Origin: JAKFEW01 sp036675505
GTDB taxonomy: Bacteria; Cyanobacteriota; Sericytochromatia; S15B-MN24; JAQBPE01
Reading direction: 5' to 3'
Assembly: GCA_036675505.1 (NCBI GenBank)
Contig: JAKFEW010000041.1
Location: 62,001 to 126,000, forward strand
Length of the DNA stretch: 64,000 nt
This document shows positions 8,247 through 17,910 of the stretch, one piece after another. The first letter of the stretch is position 1. Every line of letters starts with the position of its first letter. The notes beneath the pieces were generated by a model. The model was not told where the DNA came from and made no database searches. It was given only the letters and a program-made list of their open reading frames with translations. A program made the translations under genes and the position numbers.

Positions 8247-10628
8247 CTAGAAGGCCTCGTCGTCCGGAACGTCCTGTTCATCGCCATCTTCGCCGGGATC
8301 GCCGGCGATCGGCTCGGCGGTGTAAGGGATCGAGCCGATCTCGCCGTGCACGATCGTGGTGACCGGGTTGGCGGCGTCGCCGAGCGAAATCTGGCGAACC
8401 GCGCCGGTTTCCACCACGATCAGGGCATCGCGCGCGGCGTCGAAGGCGAGCCCGCGGATGGCCATGAAGCGCGCGTCGGTGGCCGGGCCGTCGACCTGGC
8501 CCTCGGCGGCCGAGCCGGCCAGCCGCGTCACCGCGCCGTCGGCCGCGGCGAGGCGCACCACGCCGGTCGCGTAGGCCACGTAGAGGTTGCCCGCGGCGTC
8601 GCGCGCGAGCCCCCGCGCGCTGCCGCTGCTGAGGCCAGGCCAGCTCGCGGGCGCGGTCTGGGGCGTGATCGCGGTCGCGACGCCGGCCGCGTCGAGGCGG
8701 TAGACCGTCTTGGTGCCTGCCGCGTAAATCTCGCCCGCAGGCCCGGCGCCGAGGGCTGTGAGGGTCGGCGCGCCGGCGATCGTCGTGACGGCGCCGCTCG
8801 CCGCGAGCCGACGCAGCTTGTCGCGATCCAGGAAGAAGGCCCCGCCGTCCTGCGCGGGCGCGATGCTCTCCACGCGATCGAGCAGCGCAGCCGTGCCCTG
8901 GCCATCCAACTGTTCGCCTTCTTCGGCCACTGGGTCTTCTTCTTCGACGAAGAAGCCGAGCTCGAGGGAGCCGGCGAGCGTCTTGACCGCCCCGTCCAGC
9001 GGCATCACCTCGCGGATGCGGCCGCTGTCGCCCACGAGCAGGCGGCCGGCGGGCTCGCAGGCGAGCGCGCTGATCCGTTCGAAGCGAGCGAACTTGCCCG
9101 TCGCATCTTTCACCTCCTCGCCGGCCACGCCGCCGGCGAGCGTGTCGAGCTTGCCGTCCGCGCTCAGCGTGAACACGCGGCCGCCCGAGGTCACGTACAA
9201 GCGGCCGTCGCCGCCGATGCCCACGCCGCTGAGGCGCGAGGCGGCGCGTGCCGTGGCGCCGCCCAGGCTGCCGGCCGAGGCCCCGGTCGCGCTGACCGTC
9301 ACCTCGATCTCGGCGCGGTAGCCGCCGAAGACCGCCTCGACCATGGCCACGCCTTGCTTGACCGCGGAGATCTTGCCGGTCTGGTCGACGGTCACGGCGT
9401 CGCCGCTCGCCACCTTCCAGGTGATCGGCAGGACCACGTCCTTGACCGGCTCGTAGTCGAAATCCAGCGGGGTGACGGTGCTCTGGAATGCCGTGCCCAC
9501 GCCGATATCGCTGTCAGGGCCGGTGACGTCGAAGCCGTTGAGCGCCGGATACGCCCTCGACGCGCTCTGCTGGCCATTGACCTCGATCACGAGGTCGCCG
9601 CCGGGGCTGCCCTTCGGCACGGTGAAGGTGGCGGTGGTGTCGCTGAGGACCGTCGCGTTCTCGATCGTGAGGCCGCCGAGGCGCAGCTTGAAGATTGCGC
9701 CCGACGACTTGCCGAAGCGCGTGCCCGTGACGGTGACCTGGGTGCCCGGCAGCGCGAACGGGGGATCGACCGCCGTGATCGTGACAGGCTCGATCGCGAG
9801 CATCAGCTCCGCGACCTGGGCGGCCTCGCGCGACTTCACGGCGACGGCCGACGAGACGCCCGAGCCGAGGCCGACTTTCTCGGCGAAGAGCTTGTATTCG
9901 CCCACGGGCACGTTGTCGATCTGGAAGTTGCCTGCGATGTCCGCCTTCGCGAGGTACGACGTGCCGGGGATGTAGATGTCCACGCCCTGGTAGTTGGTGA
10001 TCTGGCGATCCGGCGGCGTGGTGACCTTGCCCTTGATCGCGCCGGTGGGCGCGAGCTTGAGGTCGAAGCCGCCGCCGGCGCTCGTGACGGCGCCGCGGAT
10101 CGCCTTCACGTCGGTCGCCTGGATCGCCTCGACGTTGGCCTGTTTGCCGGCCGGGATTGCGAGCGTGAACGTGCCATCGGCGCCGGAGAGCGCGGTGAGC
10201 AGCTCGTCGGCGGCGGCCAGGCCGTATGAGCTGCTGTTGTTGGCGACCAGGCTGCCGCCGTGGTTGGCGATGAGGCCCGCGCCGTTGTCGGTGATCAGGC
10301 TGCCGCCGTGGTTTGCGACGATGCGCGCCTCGATCCGCACGCCGGCCGCGGGGTTGCCGTCGAGGCCGAGCACGCGGCCGAAGTAGCCCTTGTTCGGGTC
10401 GGGCGACGTGCCGGCGGGCACCACGCCCGGTGAGGCCGCCGGGCTCGCGGGCTTCGTGCCCGTGGGGTCGGCCGAGCTCGATTTCACGGCGGCCGGGCCG
10501 GCGCTGCGCCTGGGCCTGGGCTCACCGCCCGAGGTCGCCGTGGGCGCGCCCACGGCGCAGCCCGCCGCCACCAGGCAGACTGCGGCGAACAGCGCATTGA
10601 TTCGGTGGGTGGGCCGGGAAAACTTCAC
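8247..10628 (-). CDS. Large lipoprotein: octapeptide repeats, TIG/Big domains, NHL-like propeller
   Basis: 793 residues from a GTG at 10628 (no strong ribosome site). Lipobox LVAAGC near residue 24, then a Pro/Ser linker. Residues 103-134 carry four octads (IVANHGGS, LITDNGAG, LIANHGGS, LVANNSSS) closed by YGLAA, inserted in a carboxypeptidase-regulatory-like module. A second beta module (about 185-280), an IPT/TIG domain (about 280-370; TAVDPPFALPGTQVTVTG), a Big-like domain (about 390-460) and a C-terminal propeller with LAGS...DGP..ARF repeats follow. The last residues are highly acidic (about 765-793). Likely outer-membrane or surface displayed; function unknown. Confidence 0.88.
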   Translation of the reverse strand: MKFSRPTHRINALFAAVCLVAAGCAVGAPTATSGGEPRPRRSAGPAAVKSSSADPTGTKPASPAASPGVVPAGTSPDPNKGYFGRVLGLDGNPAAGVRIEARIVANHGGSLITDNGAGLIANHGGSLVANNSSSYGLAAADELLTALSGADGTFTLAIPAGKQANVEAIQATDVKAIRGAVTSAGGGFDLKLAPTGAIKGKVTTPPDRQITNYQGVDIYIPGTSYLAKADIAGNFQIDNVPVGEYKLFAEKVGLGSGVSSAVAVKSREAAQVAELMLAIEPVTITAVDPPFALPGTQVTVTGTRFGKSSGAIFKLRLGGLTIENATVLSDTTATFTVPKGSPGGDLVIEVNGQQSASRAYPALNGFDVTGPDSDIGVGTAFQSTVTPLDFDYEPVKDVVLPITWKVASGDAVTVDQTGKISAVKQGVAMVEAVFGGYRAEIEVTVSATGASAGSLGGATARAASRLSGVGIGGDGRLYVTSGGRVFTLSADGKLDTLAGGVAGEEVKDATGKFARFERISALACEPAGRLLVGDSGRIREVMPLDGAVKTLAGSLELGFFVEEEDPVAEEGEQLDGQGTAALLDRVESIAPAQDGGAFFLDRDKLRRLAASGAVTTIAGAPTLTALGAGPAGEIYAAGTKTVYRLDAAGVATAITPQTAPASWPGLSSGSARGLARDAAGNLYVAYATGVVRLAAADGAVTRLAGSAAEGQVDGPATDARFMAIRGLAFDAARDALIVVETGAVRQISLGDAANPVTTIVHGEIGSIPYTAEPIAGDPGEDGDEQDVPDDEAF
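10227..10322 (-). repeat. Octapeptide-repeat coding block, 4 units
   Basis: Four 24-base units encode octads of the pattern [IL]-[IV]-[AT]-[ND]-[HN]-[GS]-[GAS]-[SG], again followed immediately by Tyr. Repeat number, period and closing Tyr match the blocks at 3262-3357 and 18889-18984. Confidence 0.85.
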
Positions 10629-10817
10629 ATCATGTTTGTTCCACGTGAGCGGGCGGGCAAAACAGCGGGAAGGTAGCCGCCCGAATGTGCTGGAACCGTG
10701 TAAAATCGCCTACAGGCGAGCGTTGTTGGCTCGCTCGCCCGCATGATACGCTGACCTGCCCCCAGCGCCCTTCCCCTCTTTCAAGCCGCCCCACGAACGC
10801 ACCCGGGGTGAGGCTCA

Positions 10818-12317
10818 ATGCTCCCAGTCCGCTCGATCGCCAGCCTCGCCCTCGCCACAGCGGCCCTCGCCCTCGCCGCCCCGGCGATCGCCGCCGAGCC
10901 GCCCGTCCGCGTGCTCAAGCTCGCGGACGCCGTCGCGCTCGCCGTCGCGCAGAACCCCGAGCTGCGCAGCCAGGTCCTCGAGGCCGACGTCGCGCAGCTC
11001 GACCACCTGCAGGCGGGCCACCGCTACGGCCTGGTCATGACCGCCGGGCCCGACGTGAAGCGCTCGATCCGGCCGACCTCGCAGACCTTCCTGACCGGGG
11101 GCGTCTCGCGGCTCGAGGAGTGGACCCAGGACTACCGGATGGCGCTCAAGCAGGACCTCGTGACCGGCGGCGACGTCGGCCTGAGCGTCGGCACGAACGT
11201 CTTCGACACGAATTCGACGCGCGTCGACGTGAACCCCGCCTACACGCCGGGCCTGACGCTCGACTTCCGCCAGCCGCTGCTGCGCGAGTGGTGGACCGGG
11301 GGGCGCCAGGTGGAGATCGCGCGGATCGGCGCGGACCAGGCCCGGTCGCGCGCGCGCGCCCAGCTCATGAAGCTCGTGGCCGACGTCGAGGTGGCGTATT
11401 GGGACCTGGTCGCTGCCCGCCAGGAGATCGGCGTGCGCGAACAGGCGCTCGGGCTGGTGCGGACGCTGCTCGAGGCCAACCGGGCCAAGGCCAAGGCCGG
11501 CTTGATGGCCAAGCTCGACGTGCTGCAGGCCGAGGCCAGCCTGGCCGTGCGCGAGGGCGGCTACCTTTCCGCCCAGCGCGAGCTGGCCCGCGCGGAGGAT
11601 GGGCTGCGCCGCCTGATCGTGCCGCGCTTCACGGACGCCGCCTGGCAGGCCCCGATCGTGCCCGCGGATCGGCCCGGCTTCGCGCCGCGCGGCGTGACCT
11701 TCGACGAAGCCTGGCAGCTCGCTGGCACCCAACGGCCGGACCTCGCCCAGGCCGACCTCGAGGCGGCCCAGCGCCGCACCCAGCTGGACCAGGCCGGCAA
11801 CCGCCTCTGGCCGAAGCTCGATTTGATGGGCTCGGCCGGCACGACCAACCTGGCCGGGCAGTTCGAGCGCGCCGTCGGGGACATGTCCCAGCTGCGCAAT
11901 TACGACGTGCGGGCGGGCGTCTCCATGGAATGGCCGCTCGGCCCGAACGTGCAACGCGACGAGTACGCCAAAAGCCGGCTGCGCGTCGATCAGGCCGACC
12001 TCGACATCCAGGCGGCGCGCCAGCGGGCGTTCGTGGAGGTGCGCGAGGCGGTGCGCAACGTGGCGATCGGCGCGAAGCGCGTCGAGGCGACGGCGCTCGC
12101 CAAGCGGCTCGCCGACGCCAAGCTCGACGCGGAGCAGGCCAAGCTGAAGGCCGGCCTCTCGACCAACTTCCAGGTGCTGCAGTTCCAGGACGATTTCCAG
12201 GAAGCCAGCCTCGGCGAGGTGCGCGCCCTCGTCGAATACATGCAGGCGCTGACGCGGCTCGAGCTGGCCCAGGGAACGCTGCTCGCCGTTCGCGGCTTCG
12301 AGACGGCGGGCCGCTGA
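10818..12317 (+). CDS. TolC-family outer-membrane efflux channel
   Basis: 499 residues with a cleavable signal peptide (LALATAALALAAPAIAAEP). It has the internal duplication of TolC proteins: two long helical coiled-coil sections (about 195-270 and 395-490) alternating with beta-strand parts (for example LTLDFRQPLLREWW and VSMEWPLGPNV). The family forms trimeric channels across the outer membrane and periplasm. GAGG lies 4-5 nt before the ATG. First gene of the efflux locus and followed after 1 bp by the first adaptor, so it should be the exit duct for the adaptors and permease encoded downstream. Confidence 0.93.
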   Translation: MLPVRSIASLALATAALALAAPAIAAEPPVRVLKLADAVALAVAQNPELRSQVLEADVAQLDHLQAGHRYGLVMTAGPDVKRSIRPTSQTFLTGGVSRLEEWTQDYRMALKQDLVTGGDVGLSVGTNVFDTNSTRVDVNPAYTPGLTLDFRQPLLREWWTGGRQVEIARIGADQARSRARAQLMKLVADVEVAYWDLVAARQEIGVREQALGLVRTLLEANRAKAKAGLMAKLDVLQAEASLAVREGGYLSAQRELARAEDGLRRLIVPRFTDAAWQAPIVPADRPGFAPRGVTFDEAWQLAGTQRPDLAQADLEAAQRRTQLDQAGNRLWPKLDLMGSAGTTNLAGQFERAVGDMSQLRNYDVRAGVSMEWPLGPNVQRDEYAKSRLRVDQADLDIQAARQRAFVEVREAVRNVAIGAKRVEATALAKRLADAKLDAEQAKLKAGLSTNFQVLQFQDDFQEASLGEVRALVEYMQALTRLELAQGTLLAVRGFETAGR

Positions 12318-12318
12318 C

Positions 12319-13764
12319 TTGCTCCGCCTCACAGGCGGCGCACTCGCGCTCATCCTCGGCCTCACGGCCTGCGCCGCCGGCGGCGAGCCTGTGCTCACGC
12401 CCGTGCCCGCGCGGCAGGGCGTGTTCGAGGTGGACGTCGTCACCACCGCCGTCGTGAAGGCGCAGGAAGCCCACCCGATCGCCCTGCCGCCCGGCATCTG
12501 GGGCGGCAACCTCGAGTGGCTCGCGGTCGAGGGCAAGCAAGTGAGGAAGGGCGACGTGGTGGCGCGCATCAGCCAGCGGCGCGTGGTCGAGGATCTGAAC
12601 AACAAGCTCGACCAGCTCGCCGACAAGAAGCGCGACCTGGCGCGCGAGAAAGCCGCGGCGCCGGTCAAGCGCCAGGAAATCGAAGAAGAGCTGCTCGCCA
12701 AGGAGCGCGCCTACCGCAGCGAGGAGGTCAACCTGCGCGCGGCGCTGCGGGGCGGCACCGCGGATCAGCAGGCCGCGGCGAAACGCGATCTGGTGGTGGC
12801 CGACCTCGCGATCGACGGCAGCACCGCGGACGTGCTGCGCGACCTGCACGCCAAAGGCGTCGTGGCACGCGCCGAGCTCGAGAAGGCCGAGCTCGATCGC
12901 CGGCTCGCCGAGCTCGACCGCCGGCGTGCGCGCCTGGCGCTCGCCCAGCTCGAGCCCGGCGCGCGCGCCGAAGACGTGGAGAAGGCCCGCCTCCGCTCCG
13001 GGATGGCGCAGGCCGCGCTGGCCGGCGTGAAGATCGAGGCGCCGGCGAAGCGCGATTTGTTGAAGCTCGAGCAAGGCAAGCGCCAGGTGGAGGTGCGCGG
13101 CCTCGAGCGCGCCGTGAAGAAGCTCCGCCGCAAGGCCGACTCCACCAGCCTGATCGCGCCCGCGGGCGGCATGCTGCTCTACCCGCTCATCTGGAACTGG
13201 CGCAAGGCCTACGTGGGCATGGGCGTCTGGAATGGCCTGACCTTCCTCGAAGTCGCGCGGCTCGACACCGTGAAGCTGGAGGGCGCCGTGCCGGAGGCCG
13301 AGGTGGCGCGCGTGCGCGTCGGCGCGCGGGCTGAAGTCACGGCCGACGGCTGGCCGGGCAAGGTGATCCGCGGCAAGGTCACGCACGTGAGCAAGCTCGC
13401 GAAGGAGGAGGACAGCCGGCCCGGCCGCTCCTCGAACGGCGACGGCGTGAAGCGCTTCGACGTGACCGTGACGCCCGACGGGCCTACGCCCGAGCTCAAG
13501 CCGAACATGCGCGTGAAGGTGCGGATCGTGAGCGAGCGCCGCGAGAACGCGACGGCGGTGCCGGCCGAGGCCCTGTTCGGTGAGGGCGCGACGCGCTGGG
13601 TGTGGCTAGCCGGCGCGAAGGGGCCCGAGAAGATCGCCGTGACGCCGGACGCCTTCGGGCGGGACTGGGTGTCGTTGAAGGCGCCGCTGCCGGCGGGGGC
13701 GAAGGTGTACCTGCTGGACCCGTCGGTCGCCGAGGAGACCCCGGCGCCGGAGGCGAGCCGATGA
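12319..13764 (+). CDS. Efflux membrane-fusion protein 1 (HlyD/RND-MFP type), lipoprotein
   Basis: 481 residues from a TTG 1 bp after the TolC stop. The lipobox is LGLTAC (about residue 16). The order lipoyl half (WLAVEGKQVRKGDVVARI), long coiled-coil hairpin (about 90-265), second lipoyl half (LIAPAGGMLLYPLIWNWR) and C-terminal beta-barrel (VPEAEVARVRVGARAEV) is that of periplasmic adaptors linking an inner-membrane pump to TolC. The TTG start and absent clear ribosome site suggest translational coupling. It is one of three consecutive, clearly different adaptors. Confidence 0.9.
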   Translation: MLRLTGGALALILGLTACAAGGEPVLTPVPARQGVFEVDVVTTAVVKAQEAHPIALPPGIWGGNLEWLAVEGKQVRKGDVVARISQRRVVEDLNNKLDQLADKKRDLAREKAAAPVKRQEIEEELLAKERAYRSEEVNLRAALRGGTADQQAAAKRDLVVADLAIDGSTADVLRDLHAKGVVARAELEKAELDRRLAELDRRRARLALAQLEPGARAEDVEKARLRSGMAQAALAGVKIEAPAKRDLLKLEQGKRQVEVRGLERAVKKLRRKADSTSLIAPAGGMLLYPLIWNWRKAYVGMGVWNGLTFLEVARLDTVKLEGAVPEAEVARVRVGARAEVTADGWPGKVIRGKVTHVSKLAKEEDSRPGRSSNGDGVKRFDVTVTPDGPTPELKPNMRVKVRIVSERRENATAVPAEALFGEGATRWVWLAGAKGPEKIAVTPDAFGRDWVSLKAPLPAGAKVYLLDPSVAEETPAPEASR

Positions 13765-15158
13765 CCAGGTTGCTCGCCTGCGCGCTGGCCCTCGCGGTGT
13801 CCGCCTGCGCGCCCGCCTACGACGGCCCCACCCTCGAGGTGAAGGCCGCCCCGTTCCGCGAGGTCCTCGCCGAGCGCGGCGAGGTCGGCTCCGAGATCGA
13901 GCTACCGGTCTCTTCGGCGTTCAACGCCAAGGTCAACACCCTGATCCCCGAAGGCACCGTGGTGAAGGCCGGCGCCATCGTCGGCCAGCTCGGCGTCGAG
14001 ACCCAGCGCGATGACTGGGAGAAGACGCGCCTGCGCCTCGCCCAGATGCGCGCCCAGTTGCCGCTGACGCGCGCGAAGAGCGACTTCGAGGTGGTAGAGC
14101 GGGAGAGCGAGGCGAAGAACGCCGAGCTCGAGCTCAAGATCGCCAAGCTCAAGCTCGCCCTGCTGGTCGAGGGCCGCTCGGGCACGCAGATCGTCGACGC
14201 GGCGGAAAGCGTCGGCACCCTGCAGGCCGAGCGCGAGATCCTGGAGGCCACGTTGCCCGAGGCCGAGGCCTTGCGCCAGAAGGGCTACGTGTCGGACCAG
14301 GAGGTGCGCCGGATGCGGGCGCGTCGCGGCCAGCTCGACGCCGAGATGAAGGCCGTGCGCGCGAAGCTCGCGGCGCTCGAGGCCGGCCCGCGCCGCGAGG
14401 AGATCGCGCTCGAGCGGCTCAAGGTCGAGCAGGCCGCCTCCGCGCGCGAGGCCGCGCGCAAGCGGCTGCGTGCCGAGCGGGTCGAGGCGGCGCTCGAGAA
14501 GGAATCGGCCCAGTCGGACGTCGATCGCGCGGCCGAGCGCGAGGCCTACCGGGCCGCGCAGGTGCGCCTCGGCACGCTGCGCGCGCCCGGCCCGGGCATC
14601 GTCATCTACCAGGAGATCTGGACCGGCGCGGGCGTCGAGAAGCTCAAGGCCGGCGACACCATCGAGGAGGGCTCGGCGCTGGTGAAGATCGCCGACGCCG
14701 GCCGCCAGGTGGTGCGCGCGGAGGTCCAGGAGGCCGCCGCCGCGAGGCTCACGCCGAAGATGGCGGTGCGTTGCTTGTTCGACGCCTATCCGGGCCTCAT
14801 GCTGGCCGGCGAGGTCCGCAAGATCGCGCCGGTGGCCGCCGCCAAGCTGGACGGCGACCTCAACCGCGTGCAGGCGATCGAGGTGGTGGTCGCGCTGGCG
14901 AAGCCCGACGCGCGCCTGCGCCCCGGCATGAGCGCCAACTTGGAGTTCGTGCTCGCGGAGGTGCCCGGCGCCCTGGCCGTGCCGACCGAGGCGATCGCCG
15001 CAGGCGCCACAGGCCCGCGCGTGTGGGTCGTCGCGGGGGGCCGGGCCACCGAGCGCCCGATCGTCACCGGCGGCGCGAACGAGCGCGAGACCCTCGTGAA
15101 GAGCGGGCTCGCGCCCGGCGAGCGGATCGCCCTCCGGCGGCCGGGAGGCCAGCCATGA
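13761..15158 (+). CDS. Efflux membrane-fusion protein 2, lipoprotein
   Basis: 465 residues. The ATG at 13761 overlaps the previous stop (ATGA). A signal with lipobox LAVSAC is followed by a lipoyl/hairpin/lipoyl/barrel arrangement: LIPEGTVVKAGAIVGQLG, a long Glu/Arg/Leu coiled coil (about 75-265), APGPGIVIYQEIW, then the beta-barrel and a C-terminal membrane-proximal domain ending near LAPGERIALRRPG. It differs from adaptors 1 and 3 throughout the hairpin, so it is not a simple recent duplicate. Confidence 0.9.
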   Translation: MTRLLACALALAVSACAPAYDGPTLEVKAAPFREVLAERGEVGSEIELPVSSAFNAKVNTLIPEGTVVKAGAIVGQLGVETQRDDWEKTRLRLAQMRAQLPLTRAKSDFEVVERESEAKNAELELKIAKLKLALLVEGRSGTQIVDAAESVGTLQAEREILEATLPEAEALRQKGYVSDQEVRRMRARRGQLDAEMKAVRAKLAALEAGPRREEIALERLKVEQAASAREAARKRLRAERVEAALEKESAQSDVDRAAEREAYRAAQVRLGTLRAPGPGIVIYQEIWTGAGVEKLKAGDTIEEGSALVKIADAGRQVVRAEVQEAAAARLTPKMAVRCLFDAYPGLMLAGEVRKIAPVAAAKLDGDLNRVQAIEVVVALAKPDARLRPGMSANLEFVLAEVPGALAVPTEAIAAGATGPRVWVVAGGRATERPIVTGGANERETLVKSGLAPGERIALRRPGGQP

Positions 15159-16615
15159 TCGCCCTGCCGCCGCTGCCCAGGCCCTCGGCGAAGGCGCTCG
15201 GTTGGGCGATCGCCGCACTCGCCGCCCTCAGCACCGCCCTCATCGTCCTGACGCGCCCGGACCCGCGCAGCACCGGGGTCGAGGTGCTCAAGCCGGCGCC
15301 CTTCGAGGTCACGATCACCGGCCAGGGCGATCTCGTCCCCAAGAAGCGCCACATGATCGCCTCCACGTTCAGCGGCAAGGTCGAAGAGCTCGCGACCGAA
15401 GGCCAGGAGGTGAAGCGTGGTGCCGTGGTCGCCCGGCTCGCCACCCAGGACATCGAGGAGCGCCTGCAGGAGGACCAGCTCGAGCTCGACACGGTCCAGA
15501 AGGACCTCGAGGTGCGCGCCGCGACCGCCAAGCGCGATCGCGAGAAGCAGCGCACGGAGGTCGCGGCCGCCCGCGACGACCTGGCGCTGCAAAGGCTCCT
15601 GCTGCGCCAGCTCGTGGCCGGCACGCCGAAGGCCGAACTCAAGGACCTCGAGCTGCGCGCCGACGCGGCGGCCTCGGCGCGCGCGCACGCGGAGGGGCTG
15701 TTCAAGGCCCAGGAGGAGCTGGTCGCCAAGGGCGTGATCCGCCCGCTCGACCTCAAGCAGGCCAAGGTCGATCTCGCCGCCGCGCGCAAGGTCGACGCGG
15801 TCGCGACGACCGCGCTGCGCATCGCGCGGGCGGGCTACGCGGATTACGCGATCGACGCCCAGCGCCTCGACGTGCGCAAGGCCGAGAACAAGTTCGCGCT
15901 CGCCACGCGCAAGCTGGCCCACCTCGCGCGCACGGCCGGCCTGCAGCGCGCCGTCGACCTCGCGCGCGTGCGCTTCCTCGCGAGCCGGGTCGACGAGCAA
16001 AAGCACCGCCTGGCCGAGGCCACGCTCAAGGCGCCGGCGGCCGGCGTGGTCGTGCTGCAGGCGATCTGGACCAACAGCGGCCGCAAGAAGCTCCAGGTGG
16101 GCGATGAGGCGCGCGAGAGCGCCGCGTTCATGGAGATCGCCGACGTCAGCTCGATCTACGTGAAAAGCCAGGTCAAGGAAGCCGATTTCGGGCGGGTCAA
16201 GCTCGGCATGCCGGCACGCATCACGGTCGCGAGCCTCAACAAGACCTTCCCGGGCAAGCTCACCGGGCTCGGCGTGCTCGCGTTCGAGAAGCCGGGCCTG
16301 ATCAACGCCGAGGGCGCGCCCAAGGTCTTCGAAGCGATGATCGAGACGGACGAGCGCTCGGCCGCCTTCCGGCCGGGCATGACGGTCGACGTCGGCCTGG
16401 TGGTGAAGACCATCCCGGACGCGCTCAGCGTGCCCAACGGCGCGATTTTCCAGGCCGACGGCAGGCCGAGCGTGCGGGCGCGCCGGCCGGGCCGGTCCTG
16501 GGAGGTGCGTGCGATCGAGGTCGCCGAGCACACCGCCGAGCGCACGCGCGTGGCCACGGGGCTCGCGGCGGGCGATGAGGTGCGCGTGGACGCGAACGGG
16601 GAGGACGGGCGATGA
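15155..16615 (+). CDS. Efflux membrane-fusion protein 3, inner-membrane anchored
   Basis: 486 residues, ATGA overlap with the previous gene. Instead of a lipobox it has one N-terminal membrane segment (AIAALAALSTALIVL, about 17-32). Lipoyl half-sites are at ATEGQEVKRGAVVARL and LKAPAAGVVVLQAIW, separated by a long helical hairpin (about 95-285). The barrel contains VKEADFGRVKLGMPARI, and the C-terminal domain resembles MacA-type adaptors (FRPGMTVDVGLVV...LSVPNGAIF). Coupling to the permease gene suggests this is the adaptor that contacts it. Confidence 0.91.
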   Translation: MIALPPLPRPSAKALGWAIAALAALSTALIVLTRPDPRSTGVEVLKPAPFEVTITGQGDLVPKKRHMIASTFSGKVEELATEGQEVKRGAVVARLATQDIEERLQEDQLELDTVQKDLEVRAATAKRDREKQRTEVAAARDDLALQRLLLRQLVAGTPKAELKDLELRADAAASARAHAEGLFKAQEELVAKGVIRPLDLKQAKVDLAAARKVDAVATTALRIARAGYADYAIDAQRLDVRKAENKFALATRKLAHLARTAGLQRAVDLARVRFLASRVDEQKHRLAEATLKAPAAGVVVLQAIWTNSGRKKLQVGDEARESAAFMEIADVSSIYVKSQVKEADFGRVKLGMPARITVASLNKTFPGKLTGLGVLAFEKPGLINAEGAPKVFEAMIETDERSAAFRPGMTVDVGLVVKTIPDALSVPNGAIFQADGRPSVRARRPGRSWEVRAIEVAEHTAERTRVATGLAAGDEVRVDANGEDGR

Positions 16616-17901
16616 CGGACCTCGAGGCGCCCGAGGGGCGCTGGACGATCTGGGCCGAGGTCGGCCGGCTCGCCGTCACGGCGCTGTGGACGCACAAGCT
16701 GCGCTCGTTCCTCACGATGCTCGGCGTCATCTTCGGCGTCGCGGCCGTCATCGCGATGCTCGCGATCGGCAAGGGCGCGGAGCAGGAGGCCGTCGAGCAG
16801 ATCCGCGCCTTCGGCCTCCACAACGTGATCCTGCGGGCCACCAAGCTCGACCAGGAGAAGCTGCAGGCGGCCAGGCGCGCGCAGTCCGTCGGCCTGTCGG
16901 CCGAGGACGCGGCCTACATCGACGAGGTGCTGCCTTACGTCGAGGCGGTGGCGCCCCAGAACCTGCTCGACAAGGAAATCGAGCGCGACGGCATCAAGCC
17001 CCATGCGGCGATCGTCGGCACCACGCCCGCCTACCTGAGCGTCGCGAGCGGCACGCTGGGCGCCGGCCGCTTCCTGGTCGAGGAGGACGAGCGCGGCGGG
17101 CGGCGCGTGTGCGTGCTGGGCAGCGGCGTGGCGCGCGCGTTGTTCATCGCCGAGTCACCGCTGGGCGCCCACGTCACGATCGGCGGGCAGCGCTTCACGG
17201 TGGTCGGCGTGATGGCGGCGAAGGCCGCCACCAAGGAGAAGATCAAGATCAAGAGCCGCGACGTCGACGCCGACGTCTACGTGCCGCTCGCCGCGGCCGC
17301 GCGCTTCACGATCACGGACAAGGAGCAATCCGAGACCAACGCGGTGGACTACCACGTCGTCGACGAGATCGTGCTCAGGCTCGCGAGCGCCGAGCACCTC
17401 GCCGAGGGCCGGCGCGCGATCCGCAAGATCATGCTCAGGCGCCACCACGGCGTGGACGACACCGAGGTGATCGTGCCCGACGAGCTTTTGGCCCAGAGCC
17501 AGGCCACCCAGCGCCTGTTCAACCTCGTGATGGGCGGCATCGCCGGGCTGTCGCTGCTGGTGGGCGGCATCGGGATCATGAACATCATGCTCGCGACGGT
17601 CACCGAGCGGACCAAGGAGATCGGCCTGCGCCTCGCGCTGGGCGCCAGGCAGCGCGACATCCTCGATCAGTTCCTGCTCGAGGCGGCGGCGATCGCCGTG
17701 GTGGGCGGCATCTTCGGCATCGTGCTGGGCGTCGCGCTGGGCGCGCTGATCACCGTCGCGGTGGGCTGGACGACCGTCATCACGCCGGCGTCGATCCTGG
17801 TGTCCTTCGGCGTCTCGGCGGCGGTGGGCGTGTTCTTCGGCTACTGGCCCGCGCGCCGCGCGGCCCAGCTGGACCCGATCGTGGCGCTACGCCACGAGTA
17901 G
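16612..17901 (+). CDS. MacB/FtsX-type ABC transporter permease
   Basis: 429 residues; ATG overlaps the adaptor stop. The layout is the MacB permease fold: first membrane helix (LRSFLTMLGVIFGVAAVIAML, with a conserved periplasm-facing start IGKGAEQE), a periplasmic MacB_PCD domain (about 60-300), then three C-terminal helices of the FtsX domain (SLLVGGIGIMNIMLATVTER..., LLEAAAIAVVGGIFGIVLG, and the last pair near VSFGVSAAVGVFFGYWPARRAA). TERTKEIGLRLALGARQRDI is the characteristic coupling-helix region. No nucleotide-binding domain is fused, and none is encoded next to it. Confidence 0.93.
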   Translation: MTDLEAPEGRWTIWAEVGRLAVTALWTHKLRSFLTMLGVIFGVAAVIAMLAIGKGAEQEAVEQIRAFGLHNVILRATKLDQEKLQAARRAQSVGLSAEDAAYIDEVLPYVEAVAPQNLLDKEIERDGIKPHAAIVGTTPAYLSVASGTLGAGRFLVEEDERGGRRVCVLGSGVARALFIAESPLGAHVTIGGQRFTVVGVMAAKAATKEKIKIKSRDVDADVYVPLAAAARFTITDKEQSETNAVDYHVVDEIVLRLASAEHLAEGRRAIRKIMLRRHHGVDDTEVIVPDELLAQSQATQRLFNLVMGGIAGLSLLVGGIGIMNIMLATVTERTKEIGLRLALGARQRDILDQFLLEAAAIAVVGGIFGIVLGVALGALITVAVGWTTVITPASILVSFGVSAAVGVFFGYWPARRAAQLDPIVALRHE

Positions 17902-17910
17902 GGGCGCCGC

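Noticed and set aside
10815..12701. 628-codon minus-strand frame opposite TolC and the first adaptor
   Set aside because: It crosses two real genes in antisense and has no domain or ribosome site.
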